Below are positions 35,079 through 42,118 of a stretch of 64,000 nt of DNA, piece by piece (the stretch's first letter is position 1; each line of letters opens with the position of its first letter). Under the pieces are notes generated by a model that searched no databases, had not been told where the DNA came from, and saw nothing but the letters and a program-made list of their open reading frames with translations. The DNA comes from Mycobacterium lentiflavum. Lineage in GTDB: Bacteria > Actinomycetota > Actinomycetes > Mycobacteriales > Mycobacteriaceae. Both the position numbers and the translations under genes were made by a program. Location: assembly GCF_022374895.2 (NCBI RefSeq), contig NZ_CP092423.2, positions 248,001 to 312,000 on the forward strand, in the 5' to 3' direction.

Positions 35079-36791
35079 ATGACCGTGCCCGTTTACAAAC
35101 GCATCCTCGACCTGTTCGAGGCTGAGGGCGTGAATACGCTGTTCGGCATCCCGGACCCGAACTTCGTGCACATGTTCGCCGAGGCCGACGCGCGCGGGTG
35201 GTCGGTGGTCGCACCGCATCACGAACTGAGCGCGGGATTCATGGCCGAGGCGGCGTCGCGGATGACGGGTAACCCCGGACTGTGCATCGGCACGCTGGGC
35301 CCGGGCATGGCCAACATCGCCGGAGCGATCCAGTGCGCGCTCGTGGAGAACTCGCCGGTGATCTTCCTCGGCGGTCAGCGGGCCCGCGTCACCGAGCGTC
35401 GGGTGCGCCGCGGCCGCATCCAATTCGTACAACAGGAGCCCCTTTTCGCCGCGTCGGTGAAGTACAGCAGCTCGATCGAATACGCCGACCAGACCGACGA
35501 GATCATTCATGAGGCCATCCGCAAGGCGATGTCCGGCACCCCGGGTCCGTGCTACGTCGAGTTCCCGTCGCACGTCATCCTCGAGGAACTCGATGTCGCC
35601 GAGGCGCCACCGCCCAGTACCTACCGGCTGGTTAACCAGGGCGCCGGCACCCGCGAGGTGGCCGAGGCCGTCAAGCTGATCCGCGAGGCCAAGAGCCCGG
35701 TCCTGCTGGTCGGCCATGGCGTGCACACCACCCGTACCCAACAACAGGTCAAGGAGCTGGCCGAGCTGATGGCCTGCCCAGTGATTCAGACCTCCGGCGG
35801 CACCTCGTTCATCCCGGGACTGCAGGAGCGGACGTTCCCCTACTTGTTCTCCCCGGCGGCCAACGACGCGGTCGAGGAATCCGACCTGTGCGTCGCGCTG
35901 GGTACCGAACTCGGTGAGCCGATGCACTACGGCCGTACCCAGCATTGGGCGGGCAACAATGCGAACCGCAAATGGGTTCTGGTCGAGCAGGATCCGACCG
36001 CCATCGGGGTCAACCGCCCGATCGATGTGGCGCTGGTCGGCGATCTACGCGGTGTCGTGCCACAGCTGGTCTCCGCGCTCAAGGAATCTGCGCGCAAACC
36101 CGCGCCCGCGCTGGCGGTCCTGATCGATAAGGATGCGAAAGAACTTGCGGACATGGCGGAATCGGCACCGTCCGGACGCTCACCGATTCACCCGGCGCGC
36201 TACGTCGTCGAGGCCACCAAGGCGTTCAACGAACTCGAGGACGGCATCATGGTGCGCGACGGCGGCGCGACCGTGATCTTCGGTTGGACCTATTCGCAGT
36301 CCAAGCCGCGTGACGTCATCTGGAACCAGAACTTCGGCCACCTCGGCACCGGATTGCCCTACGCGGTCGGAGCGTCCGTCGCCGAGGGCGGCAAGCGTCC
36401 GGTGATGCTGCTGACCAGCGACTCCGCGTTCCTCTTCCACATTGCTGAGTTGGAAACCGCTGCGCGGCAAAATCTTCCGCTGGTGTGCGTGGTAGGCGTC
36501 GACCACCAGTGGGGCTTGGAGGTGGGCGTGTACAAGCGCACCTTCTCCCAGCCGTCGCCGCAGCCCGGTGTGCATTGGAGCAAGGACGTCCGGATGGACA
36601 AGGTTGCCGAGGGCTTCGGCTGCCACGGCGAGTACGTCGAGAAGGAAGAGGAGATCGGCCCGGCGATCGCTCGCGCCTACGCCAGTGGCAAAGTCGGGGT
36701 GGTGCACGTGTGCATCGACCCCAAGGCCAACTCCGAGGAGATGCCCAAGTACGACCGATTCCGGACCTGGTATGCCGAAGGCACTCAGTAG
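35079..36791 (+). CDS. thiamine-diphosphate-dependent decarboxylase/lyase (acetolactate synthase-like)
   Basis: The protein has 570 residues from the ATG at 35079, preceded by GAGGAG about 9 bases upstream. The N-terminal domain has the catalytic Glu in HHELSAGFMAEAASRMTG (near residue 50) and GTLGPGMANIAGAI. The C-terminal ThDP/metal motif, normally GDG-x~25-NN, reads TSDSAFLF...VVGVDHQWG: Asp is kept and the Asn pair is replaced by Val-Asp. It therefore belongs to a divergent branch of the acetolactate synthase, benzoylformate decarboxylase and 2-hydroxyacyl-CoA lyase superfamily. A C-C cleaving or decarboxylating step giving an aldehyde fits the next gene. Confidence 0.85.
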   Translation: MTVPVYKRILDLFEAEGVNTLFGIPDPNFVHMFAEADARGWSVVAPHHELSAGFMAEAASRMTGNPGLCIGTLGPGMANIAGAIQCALVENSPVIFLGGQRARVTERRVRRGRIQFVQQEPLFAASVKYSSSIEYADQTDEIIHEAIRKAMSGTPGPCYVEFPSHVILEELDVAEAPPPSTYRLVNQGAGTREVAEAVKLIREAKSPVLLVGHGVHTTRTQQQVKELAELMACPVIQTSGGTSFIPGLQERTFPYLFSPAANDAVEESDLCVALGTELGEPMHYGRTQHWAGNNANRKWVLVEQDPTAIGVNRPIDVALVGDLRGVVPQLVSALKESARKPAPALAVLIDKDAKELADMAESAPSGRSPIHPARYVVEATKAFNELEDGIMVRDGGATVIFGWTYSQSKPRDVIWNQNFGHLGTGLPYAVGASVAEGGKRPVMLLTSDSAFLFHIAELETAARQNLPLVCVVGVDHQWGLEVGVYKRTFSQPSPQPGVHWSKDVRMDKVAEGFGCHGEYVEKEEEIGPAIARAYASGKVGVVHVCIDPKANSEEMPKYDRFRTWYAEGTQ

Positions 36792-36834
36792 GCAAAAGAC
36801 GCATTAGGCAAAAGGATTTCGAGAAGGAGGAGCC

Positions 36835-38265
36835 ATGCGCGAATACCTGAACTTCTACATCGACGGCAAGTGGGTTGAGCCATTGCAGCCCAATGCTTTC
36901 GACGTGGAAAACCCGGCAACCGAGCAAGTGTCCGGCAAGATCTCGCTGGGCTCGGCGGCCGACGTCGACGTGGCGGTCAAGGCCGCGCGGCACGCCTTCG
37001 CCAGCTGGTCACAAAGCAGCCGCGAACAGCGGCTGGACCTGTTGCAGGCGATCCTTGCCGAATACCAGAAGCGCTCGGGCGACCTCGCCGAGGCGGTCAC
37101 CGAGGAAATCGGCGCGCCGGCGTCGCTGGCCGCGGGGCCGCAGGTCTTTCTCGGCATCGGTCACCTGAACACGGCTATCGAGGCCTTGAAGAACTTCGCG
37201 TTCGAGGAACACAAAGGGGCGAGCCTGATCACGAAGGAGCCGATCGGTGTCTGCGGACTGATCACGCCGTGGAACTGGCCGATCAACCAGGTCGCGGTCA
37301 AGGTGTACCCGGCGTTGGCGACTGGCTGCACCGTCGTCTTGAAACCGTCTGAGGTAGCACCGTATTCGCCGTACATCTTCGCCGAAATCCTTGACGCCGC
37401 GGGTGTGCCGCCCGGAGTGTTCAACCTGATCAACGGCGACGGTGCGGGCGTGGGCGTCGCCCTGGCCAGCCATCCCGACATCGACATGGTGTCGTTCACC
37501 GGATCCACCCGCGCCGGTATCGAGGTGGCCAAGCTTGCCGCCTCGACCGTAAAGCGAGTGACCCAAGAGCTCGGTGGCAAGAGCCCCAACATCGTGCTCG
37601 ACGACAGCGGCTTCGCCGACGCTGTTCGCGCCGGGGTGTCCAACATGATGCCGAACTCCGGGCAGAGCTGTAACGCACCGACGCGCATGCTGGTGCCGAA
37701 CTCGCGGATGGCCGAGGCGATCTCCATCGCGCGGGAGGCCGCCGAACAGGTCACGGTGGGGCACCCCGACGCAGGGACGACGATCGGGCCGGTGGCGTCG
37801 AAGACGCAGTTCGACAAGGTCCAACGGCTGATCCAGCAGGGCGTCGACGAAGGCGCGACCGTTGTGGTGGGAGGCCCGGGCCGGCCCGACGGGCTGGATA
37901 AGGGCTACTACGTCAAGCCGACGGTCTTCGCGCACGTCACCAACGACATGACGATCGCGCGCGAGGAGATCTTCGGGCCGGTGCTGTGCATCCTCGGCTA
38001 CGACGACCTCGACCAGGCCGTCGAGATCGCCAACGACACCGACTACGGCCTGGCCGGGTTCGTCTCCGGAGCCGACCTCGACAAGGCACGTGAGGTCGCT
38101 CGCAAGATTCGCGCCGGCTGGGTGACGATCAACCATGCCTTCGACATGAACGCGCCCTTCGGCGGCTACAAGCGCAGCGGCAACGGTCGTGAGTGGAGCG
38201 AGTTCGGCTTCCACGAGTATCTGGAAGTCAAGAGCACCCTGGGTTACGCCCCGGACAGGGCCTGA
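36835..38265 (+). CDS. NAD(P)-dependent aldehyde dehydrogenase
   Basis: The protein has 476 residues, with AAGGAGGAG just upstream of the ATG. The motifs are GLITPWNWPINQ (near residue 140), FTGSTRAG (near 220), QELGGKSPN with general-base Glu245, catalytic Cys279 in NSGQSCNAPTR, and EEIFGPVL. The last gene of the rightward operon, it would oxidise the aldehyde released by the preceding ThDP enzyme or by the NDMA-type alcohol dehydrogenase. Confidence 0.93.
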   Translation: MREYLNFYIDGKWVEPLQPNAFDVENPATEQVSGKISLGSAADVDVAVKAARHAFASWSQSSREQRLDLLQAILAEYQKRSGDLAEAVTEEIGAPASLAAGPQVFLGIGHLNTAIEALKNFAFEEHKGASLITKEPIGVCGLITPWNWPINQVAVKVYPALATGCTVVLKPSEVAPYSPYIFAEILDAAGVPPGVFNLINGDGAGVGVALASHPDIDMVSFTGSTRAGIEVAKLAASTVKRVTQELGGKSPNIVLDDSGFADAVRAGVSNMMPNSGQSCNAPTRMLVPNSRMAEAISIAREAAEQVTVGHPDAGTTIGPVASKTQFDKVQRLIQQGVDEGATVVVGGPGRPDGLDKGYYVKPTVFAHVTNDMTIAREEIFGPVLCILGYDDLDQAVEIANDTDYGLAGFVSGADLDKAREVARKIRAGWVTINHAFDMNAPFGGYKRSGNGREWSEFGFHEYLEVKSTLGYAPDRA

Positions 38266-38595
38266 CACTCTAGGCCAAGACCGAACACGCCACAGCCGAA
38301 AACCGGCGCGTGTCTGCGCCGTATCCGACGCCGTCGCCCCTAAGCTTGCTCAAATCAAGAGGAGGGGCGACGACGTATCGGCAGCAACTACCGCGCCGGG
38401 CACCAGAGTGGTCAGGGCGCGCTTAAAGCGGGCACTGAGCCGGACGGGACAGACTCCGCGCCGGCTTTTTCTGCTCGGCAGCATCGTTGGGTAGACCCGG
38501 TACGTCGTGTCGGTCGGCTTGCGATTTGGGATAAACCCGAGCAGCGCACCGGGATTCCCGCGCTGGATGGACTTCGTGCGGTAGCGGTCGCCCTG

Positions 38596-40503
38596 GTGCT
38601 CGCCGACCACGGGGGCATCCCGGGCGTGAGCGGCGGGTTTCTGGGCGTCGACGTCTTCTTCGTGCTCAGCGGATTCCTGATCACCTCGCTGTTGCTCGAC
38701 GAACTCGGGCGGACCGGTCGCGTCGACCTCACCGGGTTCTGGATTCGCCGGGCCCGCCGGCTGCTTCCGGCGCTGGTGTTGATGGTGCTGGCGGTCGGCG
38801 CCGCCCGCGAACTGCTTCCCGCGCAAGCTCTTACCGGGTTGCGCGACGACGCGATCGCGGCGTTCTTATGGATGGCGAACTGGCGTTTCGTCGCGCAGCA
38901 GACCGACTATTTCACCCAGGGTGCGCCGCCGTCGCCACTGCAGCACACCTGGTCGCTCGGCGTCGAGGAGCAGTACTACTTCGTCTGGCCGGTGCTGCTG
39001 ATCGTGGTCACCCTGCTGCTGGCCGCGCGGGCCAAGCGCTACTTCATGCGGGCCACGGTCGGCGACGTGCGCTTCGCGATCTTCGTAATCGCCACGTTGG
39101 GTGCGTTGGCCTCGGCGGCGGCCGCGATCGTGTTCGTCTCCGGCACCACGCGTGATCGCATCTACTTCGGCACCGACACTCGCGCGCAAGCTTTGCTGGT
39201 CGGTTCCGCGGCGGCGGCTCTGCTGGTTCGGGATTGGCCGTCACTCAACCGCGGCTGGTGCATGATTCGCAGCCGTTGGGGACGGCGAGTCGCCCGCTTG
39301 CTGCCGATGATCGGGGTAGCGGGGTTGGCGGCGGCGGCGCACTTCGCGTCGGGCAATGTCGCCGATTTCCGTCACGGCCTGCTGATCGGTGTCGCGATCG
39401 CGGCGGTCTTCGTGGTCGCACCGGTGGCGATGGAGCAGCGCGGTCTGGTCGCTCGCATTCTCGCCGCGCCACCGCTCGTCTGGCTGGGCACCATCTCCTA
39501 CGGCATCTATCTGTGGCACTGGCCGATCTTTCTGGCGCTCAACGGCGAACGCACCGGATGGTCGGGACTACCGCTGTTCGCAGCCCGGTGCGGGCTCACG
39601 CTGGCGGTGGCCGCCGCGTCGTATTGGCTGATCGAACAACCCGTCCGTCGCTGGCGGCCGGCCCGGGTGGCGCTGCTGCCGCTGGCCGCCGCCACCGTGG
39701 CCAGCGCCGCCGCGATCACGCTGCTCCTGATTCCGGTCGGCACCGGAACCGGCCTGCGCGAGACCGGTCTTCCCCCCGGCGTTTCATCGGTCGCCGCGGT
39801 GTCGAACGCGCCGCCGGGTGGAAGCCGCCCGGTCGGGCCGCGAAACCCCAACCGGCCGTTCACCGTTTCGGTCTTCGGTGACTCGATCGGCTGGACCTGG
39901 ATGCACTTCCTGCCGCCGACGCCCGGATTCGCGTTCCTCGACCACACGGTCATCGGGTGCAGCCTGGTTCGCGGCACCCCGTACCGCTACATCGGCCAGA
40001 CCCTGGATCAGCGAGCCGAATGCGACACCTGGCCGGGCAGATGGGCAACCGAGATCAGTCAGGACCAGCCGGACGTCGCGCTGCTGATCATCGGCCGCTG
40101 GGAGACAGTGGACCGGGTCAACGAGGGGCAGTGGACCCATATCGGTGACCCGACGTTCGATGCGTACCTCAACGCCGAGCTGGAGCGAGCACTGAATATC
40201 GTGAGCGCCAGCGGGGTTCGGGTAGTGGTTGCCACGGTGCCGTACAGCCGGGGCGGCGAGAAGCCGGATGGCCGGTTATATCCGGAGGATCAGCCGGACC
40301 GGGTCAATCAATGGAATGCCATGCTGCGCAAGACCGTTGCTCAGCACCCAAACGTGCAGATCCTGGATCTCAACAAAAAGCTTTGCCCCGACGGCGTTTA
40401 CACCGCCAAGGTGGACGGCATCAAGGTTCGCAGTGACGGCGTCCACCTCACCCCGGAAGGGGTCAAGTGGCTGACGCCGTGGCTCGAAGAGTCGTTGCGG
40501 TAA
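38596..40503 (+). CDS. membrane acyltransferase-3 with C-terminal SGNH domain (Rv0111-like); start unclear
   Basis: From the first usable start, a GTG at 38596, the protein has 635 residues. It has ~10 membrane helices of the acyltransferase-3 family (FLGVDVFFVLSGFLI, HTWSLGVEEQYYFVWP with the catalytic region, ISYGIYLWHWP). An extracytoplasmic SGNH-hydrolase-like domain follows (FGDSIGWT near residue 428, DGVHLTPEG near the end with Asp/His). It is OatA-like, O-acylating a glycan or lipid. The family's opening motif, IPALDGLRAVAVALVLADH, is encoded upstream at 38554-38610 in the same frame, but no ATG, GTG or TTG occurs between the stop at 38341 and 38596. The true N-terminus is therefore missing, frameshifted or uses another codon. 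Confidence 0.78.
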   Translation: MLADHGGIPGVSGGFLGVDVFFVLSGFLITSLLLDELGRTGRVDLTGFWIRRARRLLPALVLMVLAVGAARELLPAQALTGLRDDAIAAFLWMANWRFVAQQTDYFTQGAPPSPLQHTWSLGVEEQYYFVWPVLLIVVTLLLAARAKRYFMRATVGDVRFAIFVIATLGALASAAAAIVFVSGTTRDRIYFGTDTRAQALLVGSAAAALLVRDWPSLNRGWCMIRSRWGRRVARLLPMIGVAGLAAAAHFASGNVADFRHGLLIGVAIAAVFVVAPVAMEQRGLVARILAAPPLVWLGTISYGIYLWHWPIFLALNGERTGWSGLPLFAARCGLTLAVAAASYWLIEQPVRRWRPARVALLPLAAATVASAAAITLLLIPVGTGTGLRETGLPPGVSSVAAVSNAPPGGSRPVGPRNPNRPFTVSVFGDSIGWTWMHFLPPTPGFAFLDHTVIGCSLVRGTPYRYIGQTLDQRAECDTWPGRWATEISQDQPDVALLIIGRWETVDRVNEGQWTHIGDPTFDAYLNAELERALNIVSASGVRVVVATVPYSRGGEKPDGRLYPEDQPDRVNQWNAMLRKTVAQHPNVQILDLNKKLCPDGVYTAKVDGIKVRSDGVHLTPEGVKWLTPWLEESLR

Positions 40504-40507
40504 GCGC

Positions 40508-41167
40508 TTAGTCGTTGGTGCGGCAGCTGACTTCCATGCTGTCGTTTTCCCGGACCAGGAAATTGAAGCTGGTATAGCCGTTGGCGGGATCGCGTACCCG
40601 ATCGAGATACGGCGCCATGTCGGGCGCGCTGGCGTTGTCGGCGACCACCAAAGCGCCTGTGGCAAGCCGGGGTTCAAGCAGTTTGAGCACCGGAAGATAG
40701 AGATCCTTCCAGCCGTCCAACAAGACGAATTCGACCGGCCCGGTCTGGTCCTCCAGCGTGGTCAGGGCATCACCTTCGAGAATTGTGATGACGTCGTCCA
40801 AGCCGGTCTCGGCGAATGTCTTCTTCGCGGCGGCAATCTTGCTCGCACTGAGCTCCGTGGTCACCACGCGCCCCGCGCCGTTGTCGCGGACGGCCGCGGC
40901 CAGATGAATGGCCGAGATACCGAACGACATTCCGAATTCGACTACCGTCGTCGGACGGGTCGCCCGGACCAGTGCGTACAGCAGCCGGCCGGCGTCCGGT
41001 GTCACCGGGATGTAGAACTCGCTCATCGCCTCGGTGCGTTCCGCGGTGGTCATCGGGCGCTCGAGCTGACCATGGCGCTCACGCAGCAGTGACATCTGGT
41101 TCTGCGTCTCGGTGTACATCCGGTCGAGCACGCTCTCGACGCGAGGATCTTGCAAGGTTGTGGCCAT
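40508..41167 (-). CDS. O-methyltransferase (CCoAOMT-like, Rv0187-like)
   Basis: The protein has 219 residues. The SAM-binding motif is VVEFGMSFGISAIHLAAAV (near residue 75), then ELSASKIAAAKKTF, the metal- and SAM-linked LLDGWKDLYLPVLKLLEPRL (near 150) and ADNASAPDM. This fits the small, metal-dependent class I O-methyltransferases related to caffeoyl-CoA OMT. The substrate is unknown. It is convergent with the acyltransferase gene, with only 4 bp between the stops. Confidence 0.88.
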   Translation of the reverse strand: MATTLQDPRVESVLDRMYTETQNQMSLLRERHGQLERPMTTAERTEAMSEFYIPVTPDAGRLLYALVRATRPTTVVEFGMSFGISAIHLAAAVRDNGAGRVVTTELSASKIAAAKKTFAETGLDDVITILEGDALTTLEDQTGPVEFVLLDGWKDLYLPVLKLLEPRLATGALVVADNASAPDMAPYLDRVRDPANGYTSFNFLVRENDSMEVSCRTND

Positions 41168-41299
41168 GACCTAGAGGGTAAGCCTCAGCGACTTTTACCC
41201 GGGCCGTGAGCGCAGACTCGCAGGTGTGACCCAGAACACGCGGGTCGCAATTGTCAAGGAGTTTGACGAGCAATGGGTGTCAGTGCCAGCATGGTTGGG

Positions 41300-41525
41300 C
41301 AAGCACCTCGGTAGGTGAGGCGTCTGCACGGACACAGGCCACTGACCCCGAACGTCGAGAGACGCCCCGGGTCAGGACAGCTCTTCCCGGACACAAGGGT
41401 TGAGCCCAAGTGGCTTCTGGACGAGGAGCGATCGCAAGCGCGGCGAAGCCGGGCGCAGCGGGTCGCAACCATCGGCTCATTCCAGATACGCCGTGCAGTG
41501 CCGAAGCTCCGACGAGAGGGGTGCG
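41300..41525 (+). promoter_or_regulatory. M-box (ykoK) magnesium-sensing riboswitch
   Basis: Three conserved blocks match the M-box aptamer in order: TAGGTGAGGCGTCTGCACGG (from 41312), the block GAACGTCGAGAGACGCC followed by CCGGGTCAGGACAG (41350-41380), and GTGCAGTGCCGAAGCTCC with GACGAGAGG (41492-41519). The B. subtilis mgtE M-box has the corresponding strings TAGGTGAGGC, AAGACGCC...GGGTCA and ACAGTGCTAAAGCTC. GCACCTCG at 41303 can pair with CGAGAGGGGTGC at 41514 to close the P1 helix. M-boxes sense Mg2+ and shut off downstream expression when it is plentiful. It is read toward the ORFs at 41619 and 41795 and the NRAMP-fold transporter at 42119. Confidence 0.9.
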
Positions 41526-41618
41526 GTCGGCTGGCTCATTGGCCCGGCATCCGTACCTCTCCCGCGTGTGAAACGTGGACACCCGCGCGTGTCATGGCCG
41601 TGAGGAGGTGAGGGCGAG

Positions 41619-41690
41619 ATGAGTCCCGGCGATAGTTGCTATCCGACATCCATCTTGAACCGATCCGGTTCCGGCATTTCTTTCTGCTGA
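41619..41690 (+). CDS. possible 23-residue leader peptide downstream of the M-box
   Basis: An ATG at 41619 follows the strong ribosome site GAGGAGGTGAG and opens 23 codons (MSPGDSCYPTSILNRSGSGI, then SFC) before TGA. Such a small translated unit between riboswitch and gene could take part in Rho-dependent or translation-coupled control. There is no homology evidence. Confidence 0.35.
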   Translation: MSPGDSCYPTSILNRSGSGISFC

Positions 41691-41794
41691 CGCAGCTCAA
41701 TTTGGCTGTTCCGCAAGCTGACGGTGGCGACTGCCCCGTTGTATTTGGCGTGCCGACGAACCGCTCGGGCTTCTCTTCCGACAGGGGGAAGACC

Positions 41795-42010
41795 ATGACT
41801 TTTGTTGTTGCACAGCGTATTCGCAGCCTTGGAAGGTTGCGCGGACGGTCGATGCTGCGTGCGGGTCGGCTGCTGACAAACAGGTTGTGCACCTTGCACA
41901 TCCCGACGCCCGAAGAGCGGGCGAACCTGTATGTGTCGCTGACGCCCGTCGCCGTGCTCTCGTCCGCGCCGGGCGGACAATCACCGGGCGGTGGAGGAAA
42001 CGACCGGTGA
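41795..42010 (+). CDS. small conserved-looking protein in the M-box leader (71 residues)
   Basis: An ATG at 41795, preceded by AGGGGGAAG, encodes a basic N-terminal half (RIRSLGRLRGRSMLRAGRLL) followed by HIPTPEERANLYVSLTPVAVL and a Gly/Pro-rich tail. The product has no membrane helix. M. tuberculosis also has a small ORF (Rv1535) after one of its M-boxes. I suspect this is a counterpart but cannot verify the match. It probably responds to Mg2+ with the transporter gene. Confidence 0.55.
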   Translation: MTFVVAQRIRSLGRLRGRSMLRAGRLLTNRLCTLHIPTPEERANLYVSLTPVAVLSSAPGGQSPGGGGNDR

Positions 42011-42027
42011 TTCGTTCCGCCAGCGGT

Positions 42028-42067
42028 CCCCAGCGGCGGGCGGGGGGTTGGCAGCCCGCCGCTGGGG
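42028..42067 (+). terminator. strong GC hairpin between the leader ORF and the transporter gene
   Basis: A perfect 14-bp stem, CCCCAGCGGCGGGC (42028-42041) against GCCCGCCGCTGGGG (42054-42067), encloses a 12-base G-rich loop. It ends 51 bases before the transporter ATG. No U tract follows, so it may be a mycobacterial U-less terminator or attenuator, or an mRNA-processing or stability element that sets relative expression. Confidence 0.55.
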
Positions 42068-42118
42068 CGCATTGAACACCCGACTTGGGTAGCCCGACTC
42101 CGAGATAGCGAGAATGAC

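Noticed and set aside
38189..38494. 101-codon frame spanning the aldehyde dehydrogenase end and the following gap
   Set aside because: Its first third is a shadow of the dehydrogenase gene. Only the last part may be the displaced N-terminus of the acyltransferase, described as a finding.
41300..41525. Reading the leader as another riboswitch or a tRNA-like element
   Set aside because: The ordered blocks TAGGTGAGGC, AGACGCC...GGGTCA and CAGTGC-GAAGCTC fit the M-box and not cobalamin, yybP-ykoY or T-box leaders.
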